DNA of 64,000 nt from Clostridia bacterium (GCA_017549285.1 JAFYVE010000053.1:104894-168893), one strand, 5' to 3'. Positions 1 through 13,276 are shown, numbered from the stretch's first letter. Program-made: numbers and translations. Notes: generated by a model from the letters alone, not told the origin.

Positions 1-2074
1 CGTCTGCAAATGTGAGTGCTGAAATAAATAACGGTTCGATATTTACTTTATTTACATCATTTCTGTCGGGATTGAGTCTGATGCCTGCAATATACTGAAT
101 GAACCAGCTGCTGATGTCACCCCAGAAATGGTGATTCATTGAAGAAACCTTTCCGATATCTTCTTCAAACTGTTCCCAGAGTGTTGTTGCCCCTTCCTTT
201 ATCCAGTTGCCGTATGACGGATAATCATCCCTTACAATAATATTGAATGCAAGGTCTGCGTAACCTTCATTTGCGAGAACATGGAACAATACCCTTGCAC
301 CGAGAACACCGACATCCATATGGTTGTCTTTTGCATTTATGAGTTCAATCAGTTTGCTTACAGCTTTTTGTCTTTCTTCTGCTGTGAAAAGATTATAATA
401 AATTGCAAGTGCCTGAGAGGTCTGACAGTTGCCCGATGCAGTCATTGTATGAGTGTCAATATGCTTTTTCCTGAGTGCTTTTCTGAGCTTCAGCGCAAGA
501 GCTTCTGCTTTTTCCGCTTCTTTTTTCATTCCGACAGTATTGAATAAAAACTGAGCTTTTTCAGCTATATCCATCCCCGAGATGCTTGATGTGAATTCAA
601 GCGGTGAGAGATATCCGTTTGTGCCACGGCTTACGTGACACCAGTCACCGAGTCCACGGCAGAGAAGACCGTCTTCATTGATATCTGATTCAAGGAAATC
701 AAGATAACGGATAAGAGCTTCACGGCTTTCGTGAATCATATCGGTTGTGCCTCTGTAAATGTAAACATAATAGGGGAGCCATGCAAGAACACAGTCCCAC
801 GAAGGTCCGAAACCTTTACCGTAACCCCATGTGCAGGTCGGTACAATCCCGGGAATCATTCCGTTTTTATCCTGAGCCTTGCATATGTTTCTGAGCCATT
901 CACGATAGCTTGTTTCAACAGAAAAATTCAGTAGCATCTGTTCTGCAGATAATGCGGCATCGGCTGTCCAGCCGTTTTTTTCACGTTGAGGACAATCGGT
1001 GGGAAAATAGTAAAAGTTTGCAAGGTCACTTCTCTGTGTCATTTCCTGCAGAGTGTTTGCAGTTTTATCCGAGCAGGAGAAACCGCCTCTTTCTTTTATG
1101 TCCGAATTCATAACAATGTATGTCAGCAGGTCATCGGTTGCCTGTTCTTCAGTGATGCCTCTGATAAAAACATATCTGAAACCGTGATAAGTAAATCTCG
1201 GTGTGTAGGATTCTTTTTCTCCTCCTTTACAGATGTAAATGTCTTTATGGATGAGAGGAATGTCGTGATTCCATTGTTCTTCATTTCTGAAAAACCATAA
1301 ACCCTCATAAGAAATCCTGTCGTTTTCAAGCCTTTCGACGTGAATCATTTCAATCTGCTGACCTTTTTTGCCGCTTACACACAGACGGCAAACACCGGCA
1401 CAGTTTTCACCAAAATCATATCGGAATCCGTCATCCTCTTTTGTGATTGAAACGGGCTTTATTTCTTTTGTTACAACAATCGGCTCAGCTTCGCATATTT
1501 TTGGTTCACCGTTGTTTTTCGGTGCGTACTCTGAATTCTTCCAGTCCGAGTCATTAAAGTCAGGTTCAGACCAGCCGTTTTTCTCAAGCCTTGCATCGTA
1601 ATGCTCACCAAAACGGTAGTCGTCAAAAATAATGGGGGAGGGAGCTGTCAGAAAGCTCTCATCACTTTCAATTTTTACGTTTCTGCCGTCACTTGTTTTC
1701 CATGTTATTGATAATGCAAATTTCGGAGCACTTCTGAATGATGATTTGTCAAAATCCCAGATGTATCCTCCGGGGTTGTTCTGAAAACCGTTGCCGAGAA
1801 TAACGCCTACGGCATTTCTGCCTTTTTTCAGAGGGACATCATATTCATCATAATAAATGTAATGCTCCGGATTGCTTATGTAAGGTGCAAATGCACCTTT
1901 TGTGTGATTCTGTCCGTTTACATAAATCTCATAAAAACCGCAGGCTGTAATAACAACGTGAGCTATAGTTTCTGTGTCTGATATGAAAGTCTTTCTGAAA
2001 AGAGGCGCCGGTATATGACTGTCAAGATCAGTCATTTTATCTGATGCCCATATAAAACCTGAAGGGTATTCCAT
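1..2074 (-). CDS. GH78 family alpha-L-rhamnosidase, C-terminus beyond window edge
   Basis: Reading the minus strand from an ATG at 2074 gives about 691 codons with no stop before the window edge, so the gene is partial at its 3' end. The ribosome site AAGGAAGG sits 8 nt before the ATG. The motif DCPQREKNGWTADA near 970-1010 matches the GH78 signature (family consensus DCPQR..GWTGDA), which carries catalytic acidic residues. N-terminal beta-sandwich sequence (for example ACGFYEIYVNG) fits the accessory and carbohydrate-binding domains of the family. The enzyme would remove terminal alpha-L-rhamnose from plant or bacterial glycans. No signal peptide is visible, so it is probably cytoplasmic, acting on imported oligosaccharides. 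It has its own promoter. Family assignment is firm; substrate is not known. Confidence 0.9.
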   Translation of the reverse strand, partial: MEYPSGFIWASDKMTDLDSHIPAPLFRKTFISDTETIAHVVITACGFYEIYVNGQNHTKGAFAPYISNPEHYIYYDEYDVPLKKGRNAVGVILGNGFQNNPGGYIWDFDKSSFRSAPKFALSITWKTSDGRNVKIESDESFLTAPSPIIFDDYRFGEHYDARLEKNGWSEPDFNDSDWKNSEYAPKNNGEPKICEAEPIVVTKEIKPVSITKEDDGFRYDFGENCAGVCRLCVSGKKGQQIEMIHVERLENDRISYEGLWFFRNEEQWNHDIPLIHKDIYICKGGEKESYTPRFTYHGFRYVFIRGITEEQATDDLLTYIVMNSDIKERGGFSCSDKTANTLQEMTQRSDLANFYYFPTDCPQREKNGWTADAALSAEQMLLNFSVETSYREWLRNICKAQDKNGMIPGIVPTCTWGYGKGFGPSWDCVLAWLPYYVYIYRGTTDMIHESREALIRYLDFLESDINEDGLLCRGLGDWCHVSRGTNGYLSPLEFTSSISGMDIAEKAQFLFNTVGMKKEAEKAEALALKLRKALRKKHIDTHTMTASGNCQTSQALAIYYNLFTAEERQKAVSKLIELINAKDNHMDVGVLGARVLFHVLANEGYADLAFNIIVRDDYPSYGNWIKEGATTLWEQFEEDIGKVSSMNHHFWGDISSWFIQYIAGIRLNPDRNDVNKVNIEPLFISALTFAD

Positions 2075-2107
2075 TATGATTCCTTCCTTTTATTATAATA
2101 TGTTTAA

Positions 2108-2136
2108 AGTATAACATATCCGTACAACTCAATCAA
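2108..2136 (-). promoter_or_regulatory. sigma-A promoter of the GH78 gene
   Basis: On the minus strand, -35 TTGATT (2131-2136), a 17-bp spacer and -10 TATACT (2108-2113) lie about 30 bp before the GH78 start. It follows directly after the terminator of the preceding gene. Confidence 0.65.
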
Positions 2137-2174
2137 CAAAAAAACGGGACTGAGGTGTTCCCTTGTCAGTCCCG
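2137..2174 (-). terminator. rho-independent terminator of the phosphodiester glycosidase gene
   Basis: CGGGACTGA (2145-2153) pairs with TCAGTCCCG (2166-2174). On the minus strand the stem is followed by a run of U from 2144 down to 2138. Confidence 0.85.
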
Positions 2175-2195
2175 TAAAAAATAATTTTCTGAAAA

Positions 2196-3455
2196 TCAGA
2201 TTCTTTCAGCCATCTTTTCAAAGAATGTTCTGATAAGATTGAAGATATTTGCGAATGCCTGCGCAAGTTTCTTGAATGCTTGTGTGATAAGGTCATCAGC
2301 TTCCTTGGAAACTTCAACTTCAAGCGATGCGATAACTTCACCGTCAACAACGTAGTTGATAGTTGTTATGCCTGTCTTTGATGATGAGTAGAATGTCTTG
2401 CCTGAAAGAGTGCCGAGTGATTCGTCTGCAAGAACAAGCTTGCCGCCTGCGGGAAGGTCTGTTCTGAAACCGTATTTGTCAGCACCGTAAACGTCGAATG
2501 AAACGGGTGTGTTCACTGCACAGAAGATTCTGTCAACTGAGAATGAAACGTGATCGAATTCACCTGTGGGTTCTGCTGTTGTGCAGATCATAAGTGATGT
2601 TGCAACTGTTCTTTCAACACCGTAGCTGGGCTTGTTTCTCAGGTCAAGAGAGTCTGATGATTCTCTCTGAGTAAGAACTGTTGTTGAACCGCCACCGTCA
2701 AGAGCCATAGCATTGACTGCACCAAGAGCTGCCATTGTCTGAGCAAGTTCGGGATATGTCATACCGCATGTTTCGGGCTGCTGTCTGCCGTCTACCATAA
2801 GGAAAACGAGAGAACCGTCTGCCTTGATACCTACAGCTGTTCTGGGATGAAGGGAACCGTCATCAGCGCCTGTGAACTGACCGTTCACAAGAAGCATTTC
2901 CATACCGCTGACTGCTTCTGCAACATCATCCATGGGAACATTGCCGTATCTGACAACAGGAGTACCGTCTTTGAGAATAGCAAAATAGGGAAAATCCCAT
3001 GAACCCTGATAAAGTGTGCCGTTCATAGCAAGCGCACCTGCGGGAGCACCGTTTGATGTGTCATAACGTCCGCCGTTTACGGCAGCAACAACGTTATAGC
3101 CGAAATCATTTTCAAAAATTGTTGCCTGATCACGTACTGTTGTTCTCTTGTATTCGTCAAGATCACCGTCATTGTACATAGCTTTTACAAATGTGTTGGG
3201 ATCATTGATGTCAACTTCAAGAACAAAACCTTTGATCTGGTTGTTCTTAGCTGCGTTGTTGAAAGTAACCTGTCTTTCTGTAACACCGCCTACAAGGTGA
3301 TACATACTTTCTGCTGTGATGTGTCTGTCGGGAAAGAGGTTTGCGTCATCAATCCATGAACCTTCAGCACTTACTGAGGGAATAAGTAATGATGAAAGCA
3401 TCAGTACACAGAGAACTACTGAGATAAATTTTTTGAATGCGTCTGTTTTCTGCAT
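2196..3455 (-). CDS. secreted phosphodiester glycosidase family (NAGPA/DUF2233) protein
   Basis: 419 residues. The N-terminus is a signal peptide: basic Lys residues, a hydrophobic core (VVLCVLMLSSLLIPSVSA) and an AxA-type cleavage site near residue 30. The body carries NAGPA-domain motifs: VNGGRYD, PAGALAMNG, and ALDGGGSTTVL followed by ERTVATSLMI. The family removes GlcNAc-1-phosphate or related phosphodiester-linked sugars; in bacteria many members act on wall or exopolysaccharides. The region from about residue 290 is beta-rich and Ig-like. The last ~30 residues (TQAFKKLAQAFANIFNLIR...) form an aromatic amphipathic helix much like the tail of the giant GH2 protein at 41249-51049. It is monocistronic with its own promoter and terminator. 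The ribosome site is AAGGAG. Confidence 0.85.
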   Translation of the reverse strand: MQKTDAFKKFISVVLCVLMLSSLLIPSVSAEGSWIDDANLFPDRHITAESMYHLVGGVTERQVTFNNAAKNNQIKGFVLEVDINDPNTFVKAMYNDGDLDEYKRTTVRDQATIFENDFGYNVVAAVNGGRYDTSNGAPAGALAMNGTLYQGSWDFPYFAILKDGTPVVRYGNVPMDDVAEAVSGMEMLLVNGQFTGADDGSLHPRTAVGIKADGSLVFLMVDGRQQPETCGMTYPELAQTMAALGAVNAMALDGGGSTTVLTQRESSDSLDLRNKPSYGVERTVATSLMICTTAEPTGEFDHVSFSVDRIFCAVNTPVSFDVYGADKYGFRTDLPAGGKLVLADESLGTLSGKTFYSSSKTGITTINYVVDGEVIASLEVEVSKEADDLITQAFKKLAQAFANIFNLIRTFFEKMAERI

Positions 3456-3487
3456 TTTGATTCACTCCTTAGAATTTATACGAATCA

Positions 3488-3516
3488 ACTATAGCATATT
3501 TTTGCCAATTTATCAA
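3488..3516 (-). promoter_or_regulatory. sigma-A promoter of the phosphodiester glycosidase gene
   Basis: Minus strand: -35 TTGATA (3511-3516), 17-bp spacer, -10 TATAGT (3488-3493), about 30 bp upstream of the start at 3455. Confidence 0.65.
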
Positions 3517-3592
3517 CACTTAAAGTCTAAATAGGTTTTTTTTGGATATTGTGTTGCAAAAACAACATTGTTTTTGTAGGTTATGCTGAGTT

Positions 3593-3631
3593 AAAAAAAA
3601 TTCAAGGCATCTGTAATCGACAGATGCCTTG
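3593..3631 (-). terminator. terminator of the guaB-TM2 operon
   Basis: A 12-bp perfect stem, CAAGGCATCTGT (3603-3614) with ACAGATGCCTTG (3620-3631), is followed on the minus strand by eight U residues (3600-3593). Confidence 0.9.
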
Positions 3632-3644
3632 TTTATGTCTTTGA

Positions 3645-3974
3645 TTATATCACTCTTACGTGATTGTTTTTTGCAAAGGTTTCGTCATTCTGTAAAAGGT
3701 AGATAAAACCTGTAATTACGGAAAGCACAACGGGAATGAGAATAAAAGGCGGTTCCAACAACACATCGAGCACAACAAAAACAACGGTAAACAGAATTTT
3801 GAGAAATCCTCTCACGAAATTTCTCAGATAAAACTGATTTGCACCGATGATTCCGAAAATCATAGCAAGAGCACAAGCCATATAGCGGCTTTTTACGGGG
3901 TGATTGCTTCTGACACCCGAAAATTTCAGTTTTGTTCCGTATGCTGATTCAGGTGATGCTGTTTTTTTAGCCAT
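3645..3974 (-). CDS. TM2-domain small membrane protein
   Basis: 109 residues. After a short basic, Ser/Pro-rich N-terminus come two or three hydrophobic segments. The core, around residues 30-62 (RYMACALAMIFGIIGANQFYL, then a Gly-containing turn and a second helix), matches the TM2 domain, whose hallmark is a short G..G.h.FYL connection between two helices. TM2 proteins have no agreed biochemical role. The gene follows guaB by 16 nt, has a GAGGTG ribosome site, and shares the guaB promoter and terminator, so it is co-transcribed with a purine gene. No functional link between the two is visible in the sequence. Confidence 0.8.
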   Translation of the reverse strand: MAKKTASPESAYGTKLKFSGVRSNHPVKSRYMACALAMIFGIIGANQFYLRNFVRGFLKILFTVVFVVLDVLLEPPFILIPVVLSVITGFIYLLQNDETFAKNNHVRVI

Positions 3975-3990
3975 TTTTACACCTCATTTT

Positions 3991-5604
<1,614 letters not shown>

Positions 5605-5647
5605 TTACAATAATTTATGATAAAAATAAAAAATTTTTATTTTCCTA

Positions 5648-5676
5648 TTGACAAGTTGATTGAAATGGTGTAAAAT
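5648..5676 (+). promoter_or_regulatory. sigma-A promoter of rpoBC
   Basis: -35 TTGACA (5648-5653), 17-bp spacer, -10 TAAAAT (5671-5676), 157 bp before rpoB. A second weaker candidate, TTGACG (5709-5714) with TATAGC (5733-5738), lies downstream. The 357-bp gap between guaB and rpoB holds only these divergent promoters and the leader hairpin. Confidence 0.7.
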
Positions 5677-5740
5677 GCTAAGCTGTATTATAATGGATAG
5701 CTATACGATTGACGAAAAAGTCTTTAGATAATTATAGCAC

Positions 5741-5779
5741 AAAATCCAAAAAAATCAACTTGATTTTCGGGATTTTTTT
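5741..5779 (+). promoter_or_regulatory. terminator-like hairpin in the rpoB leader
   Basis: AAAATCAA (5751-5758) pairs perfectly with TTGATTTT (5760-5767). An outer AAAATCC (5741-5747) pairs with GGATTTT (5770-5776), and a T run continues to 5779. It lies between the rpoB promoter and the start codon, where it could attenuate transcription. The stem is AT-rich, so its strength is uncertain. Confidence 0.4.
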
Positions 5780-5832
5780 ATAAGCAGGATCTCCTATAAA
5801 TCGGGATAAATAAAAGAACGGAGTGATGATTC

Positions 5833-8800
5833 ATGGTCAACGTGAAACCCGTAAAGCAGGGAAGCAGAGAGAGAATGAGTTTCTCCAAAATCAATGAGGT
5901 TATGGAAATGCCCAACCTTATTGAGGTGCAGAAGGATTCTTATCAGTGGTTCCTTGACAAAGGCTTGAGAGAGGTATTCAGGGATATCGACGAGATAACA
6001 GATTATTCGGGTAATCTGTCACTTGTTTTCGTTGATTACAGAATGGACGACAAGCCCAAGTATACGGTTAAGGAGTGTAAAGAGCGTGACGCTACATTTG
6101 CAGCTCCTCTCAGAGTAACGGCAAGACTTATCAACAAGGAAACCGGCGAAGTCAAAGAGAACGAAGTTTATATGGGTGATTTCCCCCAGATGACAGAAAG
6201 CGGCACTTTTGTTATCAACGGTGCAGAGCGTGTTATCATTTCACAGCTTGTCCGTTCTCCCGGCGTATATTTTGATATGTCAAGAGACAAGACCGGTAAA
6301 AAGCTTTTCGCAACAACTGTTATTCCCAACAGAGGTGCATGGCTTGAATACGAAACCGATCAGAACGACGTTTTCTATGTAAGAATAGATAAAACAAGAA
6401 AGATCTGCATCACAACATTTGTCAGAGCTATGGGTAGCTTCCTTGAAGACAATATGCTCAGCACAAACAGCCAGATCGATGAGTTCTTCGGTTATGACGA
6501 CAGAATCAGAGCTACACTTGAAAAGGATAATACTCAGAACACAGCTGAGGCTCTTCTTGAAGTGTACAAAAAGCTTCGTCCCGGCGAACCCCCCACACTT
6601 GATACAGCAAAGTCATATCTTGAAGGTCTGTTCTTTGATGAACACCGTTATGACATTTCAAGAGTCGGCAGATACAAATATAATAAGAAGCTCGGTATGG
6701 CAGACAGACTTAAATATCAGATTCTTGCAGAAGCAATTGCTGATCCTTCAACAGGTGAAATCCTTGCTGATGCAGGTGAAAAGATTTCAAAGGCAAAGGC
6801 ATTTGAAATTGAACAGGCAGGTGTTGACACTGCTTACGTAAAGACTGATGCAGATAAGGTTGTCAAAATTATTGCAACAGGTATGGTTGATATTCTTCCT
6901 TACCTTCCCGAAGGCATTACAGCTGAAGAGCTTGAAGAAATCGGTATTAATGAAAAAGTAAGTTACAAGGCACTTATGGGTGTTCTTGAAGAATGCGGTG
7001 AAGACAAGGCATCTGTTATGGAAGCTCTTGAAAAGAACTGCGACCTTCTCATTCCGAAGCATATCGTTCTTGACGATATCCTTGCTTCAATCAACTACCT
7101 TAACTGTCTCGGTAATGATATCGGTACTCTTGATGATATCGACCACCTCGGTAACAGAAGAATCCGTTCAGTAGGTGAACTTCTTCAGAATCAGGTAAGA
7201 ATCGGTTTCACAAGAATGGAAAGAGTTGTAAAGGAAAGAATGTCACTCCAGACTCAGGAAAGTGACAAGATCACTCCTCAGGCTCTTATCAATATCAGAC
7301 CCGTTGTTGCTGCAATCAAGGAATTCTTCGGTTCATCACCCCTTTCACAGTTTATGGACCAGAACAACCCCCTTGCAGAACTTACACACAAGAGACGTCT
7401 TTCAGCACTCGGCCCCGGCGGTCTTTCCCGTGACCGTGCAGGTTTCGAAGTTCGAGACGTTCACTATTCACACTACGGACGTATGTGTCCCATTGAGACT
7501 CCCGAAGGTCCCAACATCGGACTTATCTCGTCTCTTGCAACATTCGCAAGAATAAATAAGTACGGCTTCATTGAGGCTCCCTTCCGCCGCATAGACAAGG
7601 CAACAGGCAGAGTTCTTGAAGAAGTTGAATATATGACAGCTGACGTGGAAGACGAATTCATGATAGCTCAGGCAAATGAGCCGCTTGATGATGACGGTCA
7701 CTTTGTTAATGATAAAGTAACAGTCCGTTTCCGTGATGAATTCCGTGAAATTCCCACTGCAGAAGCAGATTATATGGACGTTTCGCCCAAGATGCTTGTT
7801 TCTGTTGCAACAGCTATGATTCCCTTCCTTGAAAACGACGACGCAAACCGTGCACTCATGGGTTCAAACATGCAGAAGCAGGCAGTGCCCCTTCTCAGAA
7901 CAGATTCTCCCATCGTCGGTACAGGTATGGAATACAAGGCTGCAGTTGACTCAGGTGTTGCAGTTATTGCAAAGCGTGCAGGTACTGTTACAAAGGTCAG
8001 CGCAGATACAATTGAAATCACAGCTGACGACAAGACAGTTGACGTTTATGAGCTCATCAAGTTCATGCGTTCAAACCAGGGTACATGTATCAACCAGAAG
8101 CCCATTGTTGAAGTCGGTCAGAGAGTTGAGAAGAAAGACGTTATCGCAGACGGTCCTTCAACATGTGACGGTGAAATTTCACTCGGTAAGAATGCCCTTA
8201 TCGGCTTCATGACATGGGAAGGCTACAACTACGAAGACGCTGTTCTCCTTAATGAAAAACTCGTACGTGATGATGTTTATACATCTATCCATATTGAAGA
8301 ATACGAAATCGAAGCACGTGACACAAAGCTCGGTGCAGAAGAAATTACAAGAGATATCCCCAATGTCGGTGAAGATGCTCTCAAGGACCTCGATGAAAAC
8401 GGTATTATCCGTATCGGTGCTGAAGTTCATTCAGGCGACATTCTTGTAGGTAAGGTCACACCCAAGGGTGAAACAGAACTTACAAGTGAAGAAAGACTTC
8501 TCCGTGCCATCTTCGGTGAAAAAGCAAGAGAAGTAAGAGATACATCTCTTAAGGTTCCTCACGGTGAATACGGTATCGTTGTTGACGTTGAAGTGTTCAC
8601 AAGAGAAAACTGTGATGAAATGAGCCCCGGCGTAAATAAGGTTGTACGTTGCTACATCGCACAGAAGAGAAAGATTTCTGTCGGTGACAAGATGGCGGGT
8701 CGTCACGGTAACAAGGGTGTTGTTTCAAGAATTCTTCCTCAGGAAGATATGCCCTTCCTTCCCGACGGTACTCCTCTTGATATCGTTCTTAACCCCCTCG

Positions 8801-9636
8801 GTGTTCCTTCCCGAATGAACATCGGTCAGGTTCTTGAAGTTACTCTCGGCTACGCTTGTAAGAAGCTCGGCTGGAAGATTATGACTCCTGTTTTCGACGG
8901 CGCTCACGAAGCTGATATCGTTGAATGTCTTAAAGAAGCAGGTATGGCTGAAGACGGTAAGACAGACCTTTACGACGGCAGAACAGGTCAGAAGTTTGAT
9001 AACAGAGTTACAGTAGGTATTATGTATTACCTCAAGCTCCATCATCTTGTTGACGATAAGATTCACGCACGTTCAACAGGTCCGTACTCAATGGTTACTC
9101 AGCAGCCCCTCGGCGGTAAAGCACAGTTCGGCGGACAGAGATTCGGTGAAATGGAAGTATGGGCACTTGAAGCTTACGGTGCAGCATACACACTTCAGGA
9201 AATCCTCACAATCAAGTCTGACGACGTTGTCGGCCGTGTCAAGACATACGAAGCAATTGTCAAGGGTCAGAATGTTCCCAAGCCCGGTATTCCCGAGTCA
9301 TTCAAGGTTCTTATCAAGGAACTTCAGTCACTTTGTCTTGATGTCAAGGTTCTTGATGAAAATGATGATGAAATCGACCTCAAACAGGATTTCGATGATG
9401 AAGGTTCAGATTTCATTCCTGCAGATGCCGGTGAAATCGTAAATGACGTTGAAGGTGCTGAAGGTTTCGGTATCGAAGAAATCCCCGAAGAAGAATCCGA
9501 TGAATTCGGTCTTTTCGGCGATGATGACGATGAGGATTTCAGCGCAGCAATGCTTGAAGATGATGACGACGGTCTTGATGATATCACTGCAGATCTCGGT
9601 CAGTTCTTTGCAGGTACTTCAGGCGACGATTACTGA
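5833..9636 (+). CDS. rpoB: DNA-directed RNA polymerase subunit beta
   Basis: 1267 residues, beginning [20 protein letters not shown] with ribosome site CGGAGTG. The rifampicin-pocket region is present and looks wild type ([21 protein letters not shown], then [21 protein letters not shown]). Other landmarks are [17 protein letters not shown], the active-centre [13 protein letters not shown] and the C-terminal [24 protein letters not shown]. After the last conserved helix, a tail of about 95 residues (from about 1173) is extremely rich in Asp and Glu, including runs of four Asp. That tail is not part of the catalytic core and is longer than in most Firmicutes. rpoC follows after 49 nt. rplJ-rplL, usually just upstream in Firmicutes, are absent here; guaB lies divergently instead. 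Confidence 0.99.
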   Translation: MVNVKPVKQGSRERMSFSKINEVMEMPNLIEVQKDSYQWFLDKGLREVFRDIDEITDYSGNLSLVFVDYRMDDKPKYTVKECKERDATFAAPLRVTARLINKETGEVKENEVYMGDFPQMTESGTFVINGAERVIISQLVRSPGVYFDMSRDKTGKKLFATTVIPNRGAWLEYETDQNDVFYVRIDKTRKICITTFVRAMGSFLEDNMLSTNSQIDEFFGYDDRIRATLEKDNTQNTAEALLEVYKKLRPGEPPTLDTAKSYLEGLFFDEHRYDISRVGRYKYNKKLGMADRLKYQILAEAIADPSTGEILADAGEKISKAKAFEIEQAGVDTAYVKTDADKVVKIIATGMVDILPYLPEGITAEELEEIGINEKVSYKALMGVLEECGEDKASVMEALEKNCDLLIPKHIVLDDILASINYLNCLGNDIGTLDDIDHLGNRRIRSVGELLQNQVRIGFTRMERVVKERMSLQTQESDKITPQALINIRPVVAAIKEFFGSSPLSQFMDQNNPLAELTHKRRLSALGPGGLSRDRAGFEVRDVHYSHYGRMCPIETPEGPNIGLISSLATFARINKYGFIEAPFRRIDKATGRVLEEVEYMTADVEDEFMIAQANEPLDDDGHFVNDKVTVRFRDEFREIPTAEADYMDVSPKMLVSVATAMIPFLENDDANRALMGSNMQKQAVPLLRTDSPIVGTGMEYKAAVDSGVAVIAKRAGTVTKVSADTIEITADDKTVDVYELIKFMRSNQGTCINQKPIVEVGQRVEKKDVIADGPSTCDGEISLGKNALIGFMTWEGYNYEDAVLLNEKLVRDDVYTSIHIEEYEIEARDTKLGAEEITRDIPNVGEDALKDLDENGIIRIGAEVHSGDILVGKVTPKGETELTSEERLLRAIFGEKAREVRDTSLKVPHGEYGIVVDVEVFTRENCDEMSPGVNKVVRCYIAQKRKISVGDKMAGRHGNKGVVSRILPQEDMPFLPDGTPLDIVLNPLGVPSRMNIGQVLEVTLGYACKKLGWKIMTPVFDGAHEADIVECLKEAGMAEDGKTDLYDGRTGQKFDNRVTVGIMYYLKLHHLVDDKIHARSTGPYSMVTQQPLGGKAQFGGQRFGEMEVWALEAYGAAYTLQEILTIKSDDVVGRVKTYEAIVKGQNVPKPGIPESFKVLIKELQSLCLDVKVLDENDDEIDLKQDFDDEGSDFIPADAGEIVNDVEGAEGFGIEEIPEEESDEFGLFGDDDDEDFSAAMLEDDDDGLDDITADLGQFFAGTSGDDY

Positions 9637-9685
9637 TAAAACGGCATCTATATACCATTAATATATAAGGAAGAAGGAATCTGTT

Positions 9686-12600
9686 GTGCTTAATGAAAGC
9701 AACTATAATGAATTGAACTTCGAATCCATTCAGATCGGCCTTGCTTCTCCCGACACCATCAGAGAATGGTCTTACGGTGAAGTCAAAAAGCCGGAAACAA
9801 TAAATTACAGAACCCTCAAACCCGAAAGAGACGGTCTTTACTGTGAACGCATCTTCGGACCCCAGAAAGACTGGGAATGTCATTGCGGACGCTATAAGAG
9901 AATCCGTTATAAGGGTAAGGTCTGTGAACGTTGTGGTGTTAAAATCACAAAATCAAAAGTCAGAAGAGAGAGAATGGGACATATCGAACTCGCTTGTCCC
10001 GTATCTCACATCTGGTACTTCAAGGGTATCCCCTCAAGAATGGGTCTTATTCTTGACATTTCTCCCCGTGAACTTGAAAACGTTCTTTACTTTGCAAAGT
10101 TGGTTGTTCTCGAAGTTGCGGATGAAAGTGTACCCCTTGTAAAGGGTCAGGTTATTTCCGATAAGGAATATGACGATATTACAGAAAAATACGGCGAAGA
10201 TGCTTTCCGTGCCGGTATGGGTGCGGAAGCTATCAAGCAGCTTCTCAGTGAGATTGATGTAGAACAGCTCGCAGAGCAGCTCAAGGAAGAACTTGTTGAT
10301 GCAACAGGTCAGAAGAAGACAAAGATCCTCAAGAGACTTGAAGTTGCAGAATCATTCAGAATTTCAGGCAACCGTCCCGAATGGATGATTCTTGACGTGC
10401 TTCCGGTTATTCCTCCCGATATCAGACCTATGGTTCAGCTTGACGGCGGACGTTTTGCAACATCTGACCTCAACGACCTTTACAGAAGAGTTATCAACAG
10501 AAACAACCGTCTTGCAAAGCTTCTCGAGCTCGGTGCTCCTGAAATCATTGTAAGAAACGAAAAGAGAATGCTTCAGGAAGCTGTTGACGCACTTATCGAC
10601 AACGGCAGAAGAGGAAGACCTGTTACAGGTGCTAACAACCGTCCTCTCAAATCTCTTTCAGATATGCTTAAAGGTAAGCAGGGTCGTTTCCGTCAGAACC
10701 TTCTCGGTAAGCGAGTTGACTATTCAGGACGTTCAGTTATCGTTGTAGGTCCCGAACTCAAGATTTACCAGTGCGGTCTTCCCAAAGAAATGGCACTTGA
10801 ACTCTTCAAGCCCTTCGTAATGAAGAGACTTGTTGAACAGGATATTGCAAAGAATATCAAGAGCGCAAGAAAGATGGTTGACAGAGCAGGCACAGAAGTA
10901 TGGGATGCTCTCGAAATCGCAATCAAGGACCATCCCGTTATGCTTAACCGAGCTCCCACTCTTCACAGACTCGGTATCCAGGCATTCGAACCCGTTCTTG
11001 TTGAGGGCAGAGCTATCAAGCTTCATCCTCTTGCATGTACAGCTTTCAACGCCGACTTCGACGGTGACCAGATGGCTGTTCACGTACCTCTTTCAGCAGA
11101 AGCTCAGGCAGAAGCACGTTTCCTTATGCTTGCTGCAAACAACCTCCTCAAGCCTTCAGACGGTAAGCCCGTTGCTGTTCCCTCACAGGATATGGTTCTC
11201 GGTTCTTACTATCTCACACTCTGTATCCCCGGTGCTACAGGTGAAGGCAAAGTCTTCAGAGATGTCAATGAAGCTGTTATGGCTTACGACGAAGGTGATC
11301 TTGACCTTCACGCACTCTGTAAGATCAGAATGACAAAAGAACTTGATGGCAAACAGGTTTCAAAGCTTATTGAAACAACTCTCGGTCGTGTTATCTTCAA
11401 CGATCCCATTCCTCAGGACCTCGGTATTGTTGACAGAAGCAATCCCGACAATATGTTTGAACTCGAAGTTGATTACCTTGTAAAGAAAAAGGAACTCGGA
11501 AAAATCATTGATAAGGCTATTAAAGTCAAGGGTATCCATGAAGCTTCCGAAATGCTTGATAAAATCAAGGCTCAGGGATATAAATACTCAACAAAGAGCG
11601 GTATCACAGTATCAGTTTTCGATGCTATCATCCCCGAGAATAAGAAAAAATACCTTGCTGAAGCTCAGGAACAGGTTGATAAGATCAATGCCCTTCACAG
11701 AAGAGGTCTTGCATCTGATAAGGACCGTTCAAAGTTCACAATCAGCGCTTGGGAAAAGTGTACAGCAAAGGTTCAGAACGAAATTACAGTCGGCCTTGAA
11801 CAGAGCAACCCCATCTTTATGATGGTTGACTCAGGTGCCCGAGGCAGTACCAACCAGCTCGGTCAGCTCGCAGGTATGCGAGGCCTTATCGCTAACACAG
11901 CAGGTAAGACAATCGAAATCCCCATCAGAGCTAACTATCGTGAAGGTCTTAACGTTCTCGAATACTTCATTTCATCACGTGGTGCCCGTAAAGGTCTTGC
12001 CGATACAGCGCTTCGTACTGCTGACTCAGGTTACCTTACAAGACGTCTTGTTGACGTTTCACAGGATGTTATCATCCGTGAATACGACTGCGGATGCAAG
12101 GACGGTCTTACAGTTTCAGCTATCAGAAATGAAGACAACGGCATAATCGAGCCTCTTGAAGAGAGACTTGAAGGCAGATTCCTTCTCAATCCCTTCTGTG
12201 ATCCCGCAACAGGCGAAGTTCTTGTTGATGCAGATCATATGATGACAGATGATGATGCAAAACTCATCGCTTCAACAGGTGTTGAAAGTGTTGATATCAG
12301 ATCACTTCTTACATGTCGTTCAAAAGAAGGCGTATGTATCAAGTGTTACGGTAAGAACCTTGCAACAGGTAATACTGTTCAGATCGGTGAAGCAGTCGGT
12401 ATTATCGCTGCTCAGTCAATCGGTGAACCCGGTACTCAGCTTACAATGAGAACCTTCCACACCGGTGGTGTTACATCATCAGCCGATATCACACAGGGTC
12501 TTCCCAGAGTTGAAGAACTCTTCGAAGCAAGAAAGCCCAAGATCCTCGCAATGCTTTCAGAAATCGACGGTGTCGTTTCATTCGAGGAAATCAAAAAGAA

Positions 12601-13264
12601 CCAGACAACAATCACAAACGTTGTTGTTACAAATAAAGAAGACCAGAGAAAATATCTTATCCCCTACGATTCAAGAATCTGTGTTATCGACGGTCAGGAG
12701 ATTGCAAAGGGTCAGCCTATCACAGACGGTTCAATCAATCCCCACGATGTTCTTGAAGTTCTTGGTGTTGATGCAGTTCATAACTACCTCATCAGAGAAG
12801 TTCAGCTCGTTTACCGTTCACAGGGTGTTGAAATCAACGATAAGCATATCGAAGTTATCGTCCGTCAGATGATGCGTAAGATGCGCATTACAGAACCCGG
12901 TGACACAACTCTTCTTCCCGGTTCAACAGTCAGCAAGTCAGAATTCTTCGCAGCAAATGACGAAGTCAAGGCTAAGGCCGAAGCTACAGGTGAAGAACTT
13001 CACGAAGCTCAGGGTGAATCCGTACTTCTCGGTATCACAAAGGCTTCACTTGCAACTGATTCATTCCTTTCAGCAGCATCATTCCAGGAAACAACAAGAG
13101 TTCTTACAGATGCAGCTATCAAGGGCAAGAAAGACCCGCTTCACGGTCTTAAAGAAAACGTTCTTATCGGTAAACTCCTTCCTTCAGGTACCGGCATGAA
13201 GTGTTATAACGATGTCGATATCGAAGTGAATGTTGAAGAAACTGCAAACGTTATCGCATTATAA
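9686..13264 (+). CDS. rpoC: DNA-directed RNA polymerase subunit beta'
   Basis: 1192 residues. The start is a GTG at 9686 behind AGGAAGAAGGA. The N-terminal zinc ribbon is [20 protein letters not shown]. The catalytic [12 protein letters not shown], which holds the Mg-binding Asp triad, lies near residue 455. The trigger-loop and bridge-helix region carries [17 protein letters not shown], and the second zinc site uses CGCKDG...[13 protein letters not shown]. With beta it forms the active centre of RNA polymerase. The length is typical of Firmicutes beta' and no large insertion is evident. It is co-transcribed with rpoB and ends in a hairpin at 13277-13308. Confidence 0.99.
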   Translation: MLNESNYNELNFESIQIGLASPDTIREWSYGEVKKPETINYRTLKPERDGLYCERIFGPQKDWECHCGRYKRIRYKGKVCERCGVKITKSKVRRERMGHIELACPVSHIWYFKGIPSRMGLILDISPRELENVLYFAKLVVLEVADESVPLVKGQVISDKEYDDITEKYGEDAFRAGMGAEAIKQLLSEIDVEQLAEQLKEELVDATGQKKTKILKRLEVAESFRISGNRPEWMILDVLPVIPPDIRPMVQLDGGRFATSDLNDLYRRVINRNNRLAKLLELGAPEIIVRNEKRMLQEAVDALIDNGRRGRPVTGANNRPLKSLSDMLKGKQGRFRQNLLGKRVDYSGRSVIVVGPELKIYQCGLPKEMALELFKPFVMKRLVEQDIAKNIKSARKMVDRAGTEVWDALEIAIKDHPVMLNRAPTLHRLGIQAFEPVLVEGRAIKLHPLACTAFNADFDGDQMAVHVPLSAEAQAEARFLMLAANNLLKPSDGKPVAVPSQDMVLGSYYLTLCIPGATGEGKVFRDVNEAVMAYDEGDLDLHALCKIRMTKELDGKQVSKLIETTLGRVIFNDPIPQDLGIVDRSNPDNMFELEVDYLVKKKELGKIIDKAIKVKGIHEASEMLDKIKAQGYKYSTKSGITVSVFDAIIPENKKKYLAEAQEQVDKINALHRRGLASDKDRSKFTISAWEKCTAKVQNEITVGLEQSNPIFMMVDSGARGSTNQLGQLAGMRGLIANTAGKTIEIPIRANYREGLNVLEYFISSRGARKGLADTALRTADSGYLTRRLVDVSQDVIIREYDCGCKDGLTVSAIRNEDNGIIEPLEERLEGRFLLNPFCDPATGEVLVDADHMMTDDDAKLIASTGVESVDIRSLLTCRSKEGVCIKCYGKNLATGNTVQIGEAVGIIAAQSIGEPGTQLTMRTFHTGGVTSSADITQGLPRVEELFEARKPKILAMLSEIDGVVSFEEIKKNQTTITNVVVTNKEDQRKYLIPYDSRICVIDGQEIAKGQPITDGSINPHDVLEVLGVDAVHNYLIREVQLVYRSQGVEINDKHIEVIVRQMMRKMRITEPGDTTLLPGSTVSKSEFFAANDEVKAKAEATGEELHEAQGESVLLGITKASLATDSFLSAASFQETTRVLTDAAIKGKKDPLHGLKENVLIGKLLPSGTGMKCYNDVDIEVNVEETANVIAL

Positions 13265-13276
13265 TTTATGAAAACA

